From: Terriglobia bacterium
Lineage (GTDB): Bacteria > Acidobacteriota > Terriglobia > Acidiferrales > UBA7541
Assembly: GCA_020073705.1 (NCBI GenBank)
Contig: JAIQES010000032.1
Span: 1-50,112 of the forward strand
Length of the DNA: 50,112 nucleotides
Direction of reading: 5' to 3'
Part shown: one piece after another, positions 1 through 9,400 of the stretch
Numbering within the stretch: the stretch's first letter is position 1
Layout: each line of letters starts with the position of its first letter
Position numbers and translations under genes: made by a program
The notes under the pieces: generated by a model
The model's database searches: none
The model's input: the letters and a program-made list of their open reading frames with translations, nothing else
Told to the model about the DNA's origin: nothing

Positions 1-370
1 GAGTCCGCCGCGCAAACACAGAGAGTTCCCGCAGAACTTTTTCCGCGCCGGGATCACCCAAATCGGCCTCCACCGTGACGCGGTAGGACACCTCGCCGCT
101 TGCATCCGTGAGGATGCGAACATTACCCAGGTTCGTGTTGAGCCGAAGGCGCATTCCATCCTTCGTGGGAAGCGTTCCTGATTTTTCCGCCAAGACGCGC
201 GGCACATCCTCAGAAGAATCCATGGGAAAAAGATCAACCAGGGAAGGGCTAATGGGGCTGTCTGCCGGCGGATTGGTGAGAGTGTGATGACGGCGGGCGA
301 ATATAGGCGGCGGCAGGGCCGCAAGCAGAGCCAGCGCGGCCGTCGCAACGAGCTTTCGCCGGTTGGTCAT
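1..370 (-). CDS. Secreted protein of unknown function (3' end outside window)
   Basis: The gene runs leftward off the window edge; 123 codons are visible with no stop. It opens with a signal peptide: MTNRRK, then a hydrophobic stretch rich in Ala and Leu up to about residue 25 (ending near IFARR). The mature part has segments such as LNTNLGNVRILTD, which resemble the repetitive beta-strand style of DUF4097-type putative adhesins. That family guess is weak. It lies 55 bases downstream of the anti-sigma gene on the same strand, so it is probably the third gene of the sigma/anti-sigma operon. In Acidobacteriota such sets often end in a secreted protein. The start is the first ATG after the gap, and no other start is evident. 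Confidence 0.7.
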   Translation of the reverse strand, partial: MTNRRKLVATAALALLAALPPPIFARRHHTLTNPPADSPISPSLVDLFPMDSSEDVPRVLAEKSGTLPTKDGMRLRLNTNLGNVRILTDASGEVSYRVTVEADLGDPGAEKVLRELSVFARRT

Positions 371-425
371 AAAACTCTCTCTTCGATCTCCGTGACGGGA
401 TACTAAGATGGCCGGCTAAGCCCGC

Positions 426-1481
426 CTAGGGGAGGTCGCCGGAACCCAGTTGACGCAGCGCTGCCGCGCTTTGCAGGCGAATGTAATTATTGGGATCGTT
501 CCGCAGGCGATCCCGCAGCACACTGAGAATCTGAGGATCCGCCGAACCGGGTTGACTGTCCGCACGGAGCGCATTGACAAGGAGATTGATGGCCTCTACG
601 CGCACACCGGAATTGCTATCGTTCGCGAGCGCTTCGATCAACGTCTGCTGGACCAGGGCATCCTGCCCGAGACCTTGCAGCGTTTCGAGAGCCTTCATGC
701 GCACGCCCGGATTGTGGTCTGTGCGTGCCGCGGTGCAGATCGCGCGCCGCACGTCAGGGTCTGAGGAGCGCGTTCGCAGCACTTCGAGCGAATCCAGCCG
801 CACGCCCGGATCGAATCGCTGGCCGTTCGCCAATACGAAGGTCAGCGCGCGCTGCACGTCGGTGTCGTCCGGCGAGCCCACGATGCTCATCGGTGTCTGC
901 GACATCAGCTGCACCTGCACGGTGGGCGCTTGCGAACCGGACGGCGTCACCCAGGCGACATTGGCGCTTGCAGCGCTCTGGAGCTGTTGCTCGGTCAGCT
1001 TCGGCGCGGCGGAAACCGTCACAACCGGGCGTGGCGAAACAGGGGATGTGACGTGCGACCTCTGGCCCGCCACGCCCGCCAAAAACCCCGCCACAACCAG
1101 CACGGCCATGCTCAGCGCCGGGTGATAGACCAGCGCGCCGCGAAGCGCCGCCCACCACGCCGCCGGCAAAAACGCCGCGCGCCAACCCGGCTGATCCGCC
1201 CGCGCTTGTTTATCGTCGAGCGCTTCGGCCAGCTCGCTGCGGCACTGCGAGAGCAGCAGGCCGGAACGATCGAGCGTGTCGGCTGGCTGGTCGAACGAAG
1301 CAATCACACGGTGCATGCGCGCCTCACGCGATAACACGGCGGCGCATGCGGGACATTGCTTGCCATGCGCCTCGAGTGCCGCACACGCGCCGGGATCGAG
1401 TTCGTCGCAGGCATATAGGACCGCGAGCTGCTCGATCTGTTCGCAGCGGATGATGGTCTCGTGATGGTTTCGTTCACTCAA
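426..1481 (-). CDS. Anti-sigma factor with zinc-finger (zf-HC2) and HEAT repeats
   Basis: This 351-residue protein probably holds the neighbouring ECF sigma factor at the membrane. An N-terminal zf-HC2-like module has the H-x3-C-x2-C signature (HGKQCPAC, about residue 40). One membrane span follows (around MAVLVVAGFLAGVAG, about residue 140). The extracytoplasmic part ends in three to four HEAT/Armadillo-like helical repeats of about 35 residues, with recurring D-x-GVR-x-x-A-L-E-x-L patterns. The start is chosen as a TTG that overlaps the sigma-factor stop (TTGA), which suggests translational coupling. A longer reading upstream in the same frame would run through the sigma gene and is rejected. 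The HEAT sensor domain is a known variant in Acidobacteriota. The signal it senses cannot be read from sequence. Confidence 0.85.
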   Translation of the reverse strand: MSERNHHETIIRCEQIEQLAVLYACDELDPGACAALEAHGKQCPACAAVLSREARMHRVIASFDQPADTLDRSGLLLSQCRSELAEALDDKQARADQPGWRAAFLPAAWWAALRGALVYHPALSMAVLVVAGFLAGVAGQRSHVTSPVSPRPVVTVSAAPKLTEQQLQSAASANVAWVTPSGSQAPTVQVQLMSQTPMSIVGSPDDTDVQRALTFVLANGQRFDPGVRLDSLEVLRTRSSDPDVRRAICTAARTDHNPGVRMKALETLQGLGQDALVQQTLIEALANDSNSGVRVEAINLLVNALRADSQPGSADPQILSVLRDRLRNDPNNYIRLQSAAALRQLGSGDLP

Positions 1482-2236
1482 AGCAATTCTTCCAGTTGCG
1501 CGCGCAGCTTGCGCGTCGCGCGAAACAGCGAATTTTTTATTGTCTCCTCGGTTGTGCCGAGTGCTTCCCCAATGGCGTGCAATTTCAAGCCCTGGTAATG
1601 CTTCATTTCGAATACCATCCGCTCGCGCGGCGTCAGCCGTTCGAGCGCCGCGGAGATTCGCCGGCCGATTTCCAATCCCATCAGGCGCCGCTCCGGATTC
1701 GATGCCGCGCCCGGCTGCGGTTGCCGGTCGAAGAAATCTCCGGCCGGGGAGTTGCCAGACCGATCGGGGATGGATTCCGGCGCCTGATCTTCGGGGCGGC
1801 TGTTCCGGCGGCGGAGGTGGTCCAGGCACACATTTGTTACGACACGGTACATCCAGGTATGGAAACTGCACTCGAAACGGAAACGGGGTAGATTCTTGTA
1901 AATTTTCAGGAAGGCTTCTTGGTAAACGTCGCGAGCATCTTCGGGTTTGTGCAGGATGTTCAGAGCGATTCGCAAAACATCGCGGTCGTAACGATGCACG
2001 AGCGTTTCAAATGCTTCACGATCGCCCGCCTGTGCGCGTTCGATCAGGATCCGGTCGTCATCTGGCGTGGCCAAGGCTCGCCCCGTGGTTCTGATGGCCG
2101 CGGAGCCTTCTCCGTGGTTTCCGCAACCGTCTCCAGGCCATGCGATCATCATTCCGTCGGCTGCCATCTTGCCGCTTTCTCGGAGCGCAACGCCGGCTAC
2201 TTGCCTGCCTGCATGAAACACGCGCTCCTCAGCCAC
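1478..2236 (-). CDS. ECF-family RNA polymerase sigma factor (RpoE-like)
   Basis: A 252-residue sigma-70 family protein of the extracytoplasmic-function type. Region 2 is seen around residues 62-135 (FETLVHRYDRDVLRIA, then DVYQEAFLKIYKNL and FHTWMYRVVTNVCLDHLRRR). A Pro/Gly-rich linker follows. Region 4 starts near LERLTPRERMVFEMKHY and contains the helix-turn-helix IGEALGTTEETIKNSLFRA. The chosen start is GTG with a GGAG eight bases upstream. The conserved domain begins only near residue 57 (TPDDDRILIERAQ), so a downstream ATG at residue 24, 29 or 30 is possible. The stop overlaps the anti-sigma TTG start. It probably transcribes this operon in response to an envelope signal. Confidence 0.9.
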   Translation of the reverse strand: MAEERVFHAGRQVAGVALRESGKMAADGMMIAWPGDGCGNHGEGSAAIRTTGRALATPDDDRILIERAQAGDREAFETLVHRYDRDVLRIALNILHKPEDARDVYQEAFLKIYKNLPRFRFECSFHTWMYRVVTNVCLDHLRRRNSRPEDQAPESIPDRSGNSPAGDFFDRQPQPGAASNPERRLMGLEIGRRISAALERLTPRERMVFEMKHYQGLKLHAIGEALGTTEETIKNSLFRATRKLRAQLEELL

Positions 2237-2420
2237 TCAGACAACTCCAGTTGTTTAGACGCAGAGAAGCAAACAAAGGTGAGCTTCATCCTCACTGATA
2301 GAACTCCCTTGCAAGCGATTTGTTTCTCAACTGTCGCCGGTTGACAGCCCAGGAACAGCTAACCTCTTGCCTTACCATGATATAAAGCTTAACGGAGGTG
2401 AGGCAAGTGGAGACTCCGCA

Positions 2421-3779
2421 TTGAACCTAACACGTGCGAACCGGTCGAGATCTGGCGGTGAAGGCGCCGGCAAAGGGGCGCTGCGCAAGATCTCTGTCGT
2501 GCCCATGATTGCGGCGACGTATTTCATGGTGGCGGGCGGTCCGTACGGGCTTGAAGAAGTCGTACAGAAGACCGGTTACCGGGCGACATTGCTGATCTTG
2601 GTCATTACCCCGCTGCTCTGGAGTCTGCCCACAGCCATGATGGTGAGCGAGCTCGCCACAGCAATTCCCGAAGAGGGCGGCTTTTACATCTGGGTTCGGC
2701 GCGGCATGGGACGCTTCTGGGGATTTCAGGAAACATGGCTGACGCTGGCGGGCAGCATGTTTGAAATGGCGTTGTATCCGAATCTTTGCGTGGCCTATTT
2801 GGGCCGGTACTTTCCTGGGCTTCAGTCGGGACACCGCGGACTTCTGATCGGTTTTGCGATGATTGCGCTGTGCACGGTGTGGAACATCTTCGGCGTGCGC
2901 GCCGTCGGTGAAGGTTCGGTTTGGCTCAACGTCGCGTTGTTCGCACCGTTCGTCGCACTGATTATTTTCGCGCTTGGAAGCGGCAGGGCTGGCGAGACGA
3001 TTTCGGTTCCGCTGCGCCATGTCGATCTGCTGGGCGGCGTGCTCATCGCCATGTGGAATTACATGGGCTGGGATAATCTCTCGACCATCGCGGGGGAAGT
3101 CGAAGCGCCTCAGCGAACCTATTCTCGCGCCATGTTTGGCGCGCTCTTGCTCGTCGTGGTGAGCTACCTGCTGCCCGTGGCAGCCGTGGCGCGCACGGGA
3201 ATTAATCCCAACGGCTGGACGACCGGCGGCTGGGTCGATATCGGACAAATCATCGGTGGACAAATCCTGGCCATCGCCATCGCGATCGCGGGAGTCGTCG
3301 GGGCGATCGGAACCTTTAATGCCCTGATGCTCTCATTCACCCGGCTGCCCATGGTGATGGCCGAAGATGGCTACTTGCCGCGCATATTCGCGTGGCGGCA
3401 CCCGCGCACCGGCGCTCCCTGGTTCGCGATTGCGGCCTGTGCGGTCTTCTGGGGAATCTGCTATCCGCTCGGATTCGAAGGGAACCTCATCCTCGACGTG
3501 CTGCTGACCGGTTTGAGCATTCTGCTGGAATTCTGGGCATTAGTGGTGCTGCGAATCCGCGAACCCGGACTCGCGCGCCCCTTCCGCGTTCCCGGCGGCA
3601 TGGCGGGAGCCGTCGCCATCGGTCTGCCTCCGCTGGCGCTGATGCTTGCAACCGTCGTCCGCAATCACAAGGAGCTGGTCGGGGCCACCAATGAACTGGC
3701 CATCGGGACCATCATCATAGCGGCGGGAGTTGCGGTGTATTTTCTCAGCCGGTTGATTCCACGCAAGAAGGCAGCTTAA
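2421..3779 (+). CDS. APC-superfamily amino acid permease
   Basis: An inner-membrane amino acid/polyamine transporter with about twelve hydrophobic helices, 452 residues from the chosen start. The first helix carries the typical APC opening (VPMIAATYFMVAGGPYGLEE). Later segments such as WNYMGWDNLSTIAGEVEAPQRTY match helix 6 and the following loop of APC permeases, and FTRLPMVMAEDGYLPRIFAWRHPRTGAPW is the usual cytoplasmic loop before helix 9 in pieces. The start is uncertain: TTG at 2421 has GGAG eight bases upstream, while TTG at 2367 is the longest reading. The gene is divergent from the sigma-factor operon and has no partner in its direction. The substrate cannot be predicted. Confidence 0.88.
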   Translation: MNLTRANRSRSGGEGAGKGALRKISVVPMIAATYFMVAGGPYGLEEVVQKTGYRATLLILVITPLLWSLPTAMMVSELATAIPEEGGFYIWVRRGMGRFWGFQETWLTLAGSMFEMALYPNLCVAYLGRYFPGLQSGHRGLLIGFAMIALCTVWNIFGVRAVGEGSVWLNVALFAPFVALIIFALGSGRAGETISVPLRHVDLLGGVLIAMWNYMGWDNLSTIAGEVEAPQRTYSRAMFGALLLVVVSYLLPVAAVARTGINPNGWTTGGWVDIGQIIGGQILAIAIAIAGVVGAIGTFNALMLSFTRLPMVMAEDGYLPRIFAWRHPRTGAPWFAIAACAVFWGICYPLGFEGNLILDVLLTGLSILLEFWALVVLRIREPGLARPFRVPGGMAGAVAIGLPPLALMLATVVRNHKELVGATNELAIGTIIIAAGVAVYFLSRLIPRKKAA

Positions 3780-3986
3780 AGCAGTTACGCGGCAGCAACC
3801 GGGGTTCGTCAGACGGGCAAGAACGGGCCGTCGGAACACCGTTGACTCGCTGGGGACCCGTTCTGGCGGCAACTTCGTTGAGTCTGGAACAGGGGAAGCA
3901 TATGATGCGCGAGTCGGAGGTCCAAATCGGAAATTCCGGATCAAAGGTTCTGCCGTGCGCTGCACCATGAACTTTGAGGAGGTTTC

Positions 3987-6239
3987 ATGCCTCTCTGTCC
4001 TTACCGGTCTTTGCTCCCTCTGCTATTGATTCTAGTTGTCGCTTCGCCCATCGCCGGCCAGCAGGCACCTGAATCCTCGTCTCCTGCCAAACTGGACCCC
4101 AACAGCGCAACTTCGGCCTCTGCCCATGCGGATCGCCCGAAGATCGGTGTGGCTCTCGAAGGGGGCGGCGCGCTGGGTCTCGCTCACATTGGCGTCTTGC
4201 AGTGGTTTGAAGACCATCACATCCCTATCGACTACATTGCGGGAACAAGCATGGGAGGGCTCGTGGGAGGTCTTTATGCAAGCGGCAAGAGCCCAGAACA
4301 ACTCCGCGAACTCGTCGAGCAACAGAATTGGGACATCATCATCGGTGGCCGGACGCAATATCAGGACCTCTCCTTTCGTCGAAAAGAGGATCTCCGTGCT
4401 TATCCCAACTCCCTGGTCGTCGGCCTCAAGGACGGTCTCACCTTGCCCGGCGGCCTCAACGCTGGGCAAGAAATCAGCCTTTTGATTGATCACGAGACAT
4501 TGCCGTATTCGCGGCTTAGTTCGTTCGATCAGCTGCCGATCCCCTTCCGTTGTGTCGCCACCGATCTTGTTTCGGGAAAGGAAGTCGTCTTCCAGGATGG
4601 CTCGCTCGCCAAAGCGATGCGCGCCACCATGTCCATTCCCGGACTTTTTTCGCCCATTCGCGATGGGGAAAAGGTGTATGTCGACGGCGGGCTTGTCGGA
4701 AATCTTCCTACCGACGTCGTGCGAAGGATGGGCGCGGATATCGTCATCGCGGTTCATCTTGAGACGGCTCCTGCAAAGCCCGAGGACATTCAATCTCTTT
4801 TCAGTGTGTTCGGGCGTTCCGTGGACGTGGTCATCCGCGAAAACGAAATTCGCGGCCTCTCCGGTGCGGACTTGATCGTCAACGTCAATCTGCGCGACTT
4901 CACGTCCATGGACTATCCAAAAGCGAAGACCATCATTGATAAGGGCGAGAGCGCCACGGAAGAAAAAATGCGCATCCTCATACCCTACTCACTCAATGAC
5001 GCCGACTGGGAACGCTACCTTCACGCGCGCGACGCACGGAAACAGTTTCTCGTCCCCGTCCCCCGTTTCGTCCATGTCGAAGGAACGAGCCCGGAGGGGC
5101 AGAAGCAGCTTGAGCGTTCTCTGAAATCTCTAGTCGATAAGCCGATCGATCCACAATCGCTCGAAAAAATTCTCAACCGGATCACGGGCATCGGCAGATA
5201 CGATTCCTCTGGCTACCAGATGGGGGAAGAAAACGGGCAAACGGGTCTAATCGTCACTGTCCACGAAAAGAATTACGCGCCGCCTACTCTCCAGTTCGGC
5301 TTCGAAATGGATGGCTCCGAAAGTAACAACGTAAACTTCACGCTGGCTTCGCGCCTGACCTTCATGGACATTGCAGGATTCCGCTCCGAATGGCGCACGG
5401 ACGTTCTTTTTGGCAACACCTATGGCGTCGCAAGCGAGCTGTACCGCCCGTTCACCGCGTCCAGCAAATGGTTCTTCGCGCCGCATGCGAACGCGGGTGA
5501 CACGGCCTTCTACGTCTACCGCAAGGGTGATCCTGTTGCCGACTACCGTGTGGCTCGTGCCAATATCGGCGGTGACCTTGGCTATGGATTCGGCCGCTTT
5601 GCCGAGGTAAGGGCCGGATACGAAGTGGGATATCTGGATGCTCGCTTCCGGCTGGGAACTCCACAATTTTCTTCCGTCGAAGGCCGCACGGAAGATTTCA
5701 AATTCCATTTTCTGGTTGATCACACCGACGACTCCGTGTTTCCGCGCCGCGGCTTCGGCGCAGAAACGACGTTTCGCTGGTTTGAGTCCAGTCCGGGAGC
5801 AACTGGGCCCTTCCCCACAATGCAGCTGAACGTTCGGTATTTTCAGCCGATCACGCAGCCGGCCTCGCTCTTTGTCACCGCGGAAGGTGGCTCAACGTTT
5901 GGCTACCAAGGCACTGGAATCCCTCAATTCTTCCTGGGAGGGCCCTTGCGCCTCAGCGCCTACGGTACAAATGAGCTGTTCGGAAATCAGTACTACACCT
6001 TCCGCATCGGCTACCTACACGAGGTTGCTTCGCTACCGCCCTTTCTTGGCAAGAAGGTCTATGCCGTCGGTGAGTACGAATTCGGCAAAATGTACGGCTT
6101 CGCAGATCAAAGCAAATTCCCAAACGACGTCGCCGCGGGCGTCATCGCACAGACGGTGTTTGGCCCTTTCTTCATTGGAGGAAGCGTCGGCGATGCGGGC
6201 CACCAGAAGTGGTTTTTCCAGCTCGGCCGTGTGTTCTGA
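3987..6239 (+). CDS. Patatin-like phospholipase with POTRA and outer-membrane barrel (PlpD-type Vd autotransporter)
   Basis: A 750-residue fusion with the layout of type Vd secreted phospholipases (PlpD of Pseudomonas, FplA of Fusobacterium, about 730-760 residues). A signal peptide (residues 1-24, ending in SPIAG) leads into a patatin domain. That domain has the oxyanion loop EGGGALGLAHIGV (about 58-70), the nucleophile elbow GTSMGG (Ser88) and the catalytic Asp in VDGG (Asp233). A POTRA-like segment follows (FVHVEGTSPEGQKQLERSL, about 360). The C-terminal third is a BamA/Omp85-like barrel with alternating aromatic strands ending in FFQLGRVF, a C-terminal Phe. A strong ribosome site (GAGGAGG) precedes the ATG. 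It appears to be a single-gene unit. Lipid substrate and whether the lipase is released are unknown. Confidence 0.9.
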   Translation: MPLCPYRSLLPLLLILVVASPIAGQQAPESSSPAKLDPNSATSASAHADRPKIGVALEGGGALGLAHIGVLQWFEDHHIPIDYIAGTSMGGLVGGLYASGKSPEQLRELVEQQNWDIIIGGRTQYQDLSFRRKEDLRAYPNSLVVGLKDGLTLPGGLNAGQEISLLIDHETLPYSRLSSFDQLPIPFRCVATDLVSGKEVVFQDGSLAKAMRATMSIPGLFSPIRDGEKVYVDGGLVGNLPTDVVRRMGADIVIAVHLETAPAKPEDIQSLFSVFGRSVDVVIRENEIRGLSGADLIVNVNLRDFTSMDYPKAKTIIDKGESATEEKMRILIPYSLNDADWERYLHARDARKQFLVPVPRFVHVEGTSPEGQKQLERSLKSLVDKPIDPQSLEKILNRITGIGRYDSSGYQMGEENGQTGLIVTVHEKNYAPPTLQFGFEMDGSESNNVNFTLASRLTFMDIAGFRSEWRTDVLFGNTYGVASELYRPFTASSKWFFAPHANAGDTAFYVYRKGDPVADYRVARANIGGDLGYGFGRFAEVRAGYEVGYLDARFRLGTPQFSSVEGRTEDFKFHFLVDHTDDSVFPRRGFGAETTFRWFESSPGATGPFPTMQLNVRYFQPITQPASLFVTAEGGSTFGYQGTGIPQFFLGGPLRLSAYGTNELFGNQYYTFRIGYLHEVASLPPFLGKKVYAVGEYEFGKMYGFADQSKFPNDVAAGVIAQTVFGPFFIGGSVGDAGHQKWFFQLGRVF

Positions 6240-6291
6240 CGATTGCAGCGTGAGTTACTCAAAGTTTTGGTCGCTAAATTCGAATCTTTTT

Positions 6292-6414
6292 TCAACACAA
6301 ACACTCATGCAGGTTTGGTTGCGTGACCAGGGTCCCTGCAACGCCAAACACTGCACCAAGAGCAAGGCCAACGGCAACACTGATGTTTAGCTCTATGTGC
6401 GTGGTTGAGTTCAT
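6292..6414 (-). CDS. Candidate 40-residue single-span membrane peptide
   Basis: A short open frame in the 220-base gap downstream of the CPBP gene. It has an ATG preceded by GGAG at a seven-base spacing, which is a good ribosome site. The predicted peptide begins MNSTTHIELN, has one hydrophobic run rich in Gly, Ala and Val (ISVAVGLALGAVFGVAGTLV), and ends with Cys-Leu-Cys. This is the composition expected of a small single-pass membrane protein. The start lies 46 bases after the CPBP stop on the same strand, so it could be co-transcribed. I do not recognise a family. With only 41 codons, chance cannot be excluded; the support is the ribosome site plus a coherent transmembrane segment. Confidence 0.45.
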   Translation of the reverse strand: MNSTTHIELNISVAVGLALGAVFGVAGTLVTQPNLHECLC

Positions 6415-6460
6415 TTAATTTCTCCGGGATTTCTATTTTGGCCGTCCGGAACGCATACCA

Positions 6461-9400
6461 CTACGCTGTATTTTTCACAGTCCCGCGGCGCCACAACAGC
6501 AGTGGCCACGCAAGCAACACCAGCGCAAACGCTGCGACGGCGTAACCATTTGCGCGGAAGTAGGCATTGGGCTGCTTGAGCAACTCGATGGCGCCGGGAG
6601 CGAGCACGATCATCGAGGCGAGCAGGAAATAACCCATCACATTGAACCGCACGACGCGCGTCACGCCAAGCCACAGAACCGCAATTGTCAGAAGGTGGAA
6701 CGCGGCATCCCGAAGAAAGGCCCCGGGCGTAGCCACGTTGGTTGCCATTAGCACCGCGACAAAAACCGACAGTCCGGCGCGCATCCATAGGGGGCGAACG
6801 TACGCGGCGATGAGTGCCGCCGACAGTGCCACCAGTCCGGCGACAAAAAAGCTTCCCGAAATCGCGGAGGCAATCGTTCCCGCAGCCGGATTGAGTGTGT
6901 CCAGACCGTCCGGCACGGCTGAACCGAGCGTGTGCCGCAAAAGCGGCCAGCGAGCGAATAGTCCCGGCAGGCGTTCGAACCCTAGCACTGCCGCCGCACC
7001 GAACAACGCGACGCAGGACGCATCGCGGTAATATTCGGACCGCATCCCGGTCCATGCGGGAATGCGCCCGCGGCCGAACGCACGTTCACCGAAAAACCAC
7101 GAAAGACCCAGCAAGAGGAGCGCAGCCGCCAAATAGACCGCCGTGATGAATAGCAGCGAGATAAAAAGAATCGCGTAAAACGTCTTGAGCGGCCACGTAG
7201 TCGTGTAATTGGCCAGAAGCTGCGGGGCCCGGTTCCCAAAGACCACAATCGCCGCCAGCAGCACCCATGCAGACCACTTGCCCAGCCGCCGCCATGGAAC
7301 CTGCGCAATTTCCGGATGTTTCAGGCTGCGCAAAGAGATGACCAGCACCGTGATCAGAGCCACACCAACAAGGAGCGCCCTGCCGAATGTTTGCAGGATT
7401 TGCGCCGCTGTAGTGCGACTTTCCGAATCGCGCCAGACCTCGGGAATCTTGATGAACACGCGATAGCCGGAGACCTTGTCGCCCTGCACTTGCACTTGCA
7501 TGCGAACGTGTGCGCCCGGGGATCCTGCCGCCGGATCGAGCGCCGCCTTCTGTTCCCAGACGAACGTGTGGTCGGTTCTAGCAGGGTGCTTGTCAGTGTC
7601 CGACTCGACTAGATTCCAGGACGAGAGGTCGAGTTTCTTCTGATCGCGCAGATAAGCCTCGGCGCGCGCCAAGGCCTCTTCCTTGGTCAGATTCGCGCCC
7701 GGGGCCTTTTCATCGAGCGTGTGGTGGAGCGAATGCAGCGAGCCGTCCGGCTGCAGGACGGCCATGTATTCTTCGTTTTGTGAATCGCGGAAGTAGCGGA
7801 CCGTCCAGAAGGCGGAAGGAACCTGGTCGCGATAAACGCGGTTTGCGGCGGCGATGCCGATCGTGCGTCGCAAGTATTCGTTGGCATAACCGTCGAACGT
7901 GTAGGTGATTGTCGTTGCGTGCTGGTAGCTTGCGGGATCGAGTTTGTTATCGCGCAGAACCTGGTCCGCGCGGGCCGTGGCTTCACGCGCATGGATCTGG
8001 AAACGGACGAAATCTCCGATGGCTTCACGTTTGACGCCTGCCAGCAGCGCGGCGCCCAGCACGCCGCAAGCAACCAGAACGGCGAGCGTGCGCGAAGACA
8101 TAGCTGTGTATCCCGGCCGCATTTCTGGAGCAGCTTCTTGGGTGGCGCGCGATGCCGCATCCACCCGCAGCAGGGAAAGGGGGTGAGCGCTGTTCAGCAG
8201 AGCCGCATCCGTCTCAAATCTCCCGCGCGATAAATAGGAAATCCCTGCGATGGCAAGCGGGATCAATGCGGCCCCGCCGACAATCGCCCCGGAAATGCGG
8301 AGATACGCTCCTTCCGACCGCAGCAATGATGTGCTGATGAGGAATGCGTCCACGGTGTAATGCCAGATCAGCGTCGCCCAGATCCCCCAGCGCAGCATCA
8401 CCAGCCCCGCGACGATGCCGATCAGGCCGACTTCAATGCCGCGAATGTAGGCCGGTTCCTGTGGGTAATTACTGTGGAGAAATCCCCATGCGAAGGCGGG
8501 CAGCACGACGGCCAGGAATTTTGACTTGGTCGTGCGCAACAGAAATGGAATCGCGAACAGGCGAAACAGAAATTCTTCGCTCGTGGCGGCGTAAATTCCA
8601 ATTGCCAGCGGATACACCCAGGGCAGCGATGTGCTGACAACATTGGTGTAATTCAGGTCCTGCGGCGCCCAGGCGCCGAGCTTTCTGCTCACGACATAGA
8701 AGACGGTGATGTAGCCGATGTGCGTCGCGGCAAGACAAATCCCGATCACGTTCGCGCTGAAAAACTCCTTCGTGCGGATCCCGGGGAGCCGAAATCCAAC
8801 GTCCAGCCGGATTTTACCGGGCTGCAAGACTCGATAAAGCGGTTCGCCCGGCGCCACGGCGAGCACGACGAGCAACGCGCTGATGATGCTGATGAGCGCG
8901 GCTTGGCCGGCCTGGCTCAGGAAAAAGCTGGAGTAGGGCGTGTTTGTGTCGTACCCGGCGCGATCCAGCGGCCACTGATTCATCGTCATGATGAAATACA
9001 ACACGGTGAGGAACACGCCGAGCGCAAGGCTCCCGCGCCATTCGAGCAAGCCACGGCGTCCCAGCAAGAAAATAATAAAAAGGCACCCGCCGAGCAAAAA
9101 AGCATAGGGGATCAGCGCGATATACTCGATGAGATTATTGGACGACCGGAGACGCTGGTAATTAAGCTTCCACGCTTCGGGGACCTTCAGAAATTCCTCG
9201 TACCCGTCCACGCGGTCCCCGGCGAGCGTCACGCTCAATCGGTACGGCGCGTCCTTGGCGCGAAATCCGCGCTGCTCCCAGGAGAAGCTCCAGTCGCGGC
9301 GATTGGGCCGCTCTGTGAGGTTCGCCTCCTCTTCGCGAAAATCATAGCGGGACAGGTCCGCGTGCAAGGTGTCACGCAGGAACGATTCAGCGACCGCTTG

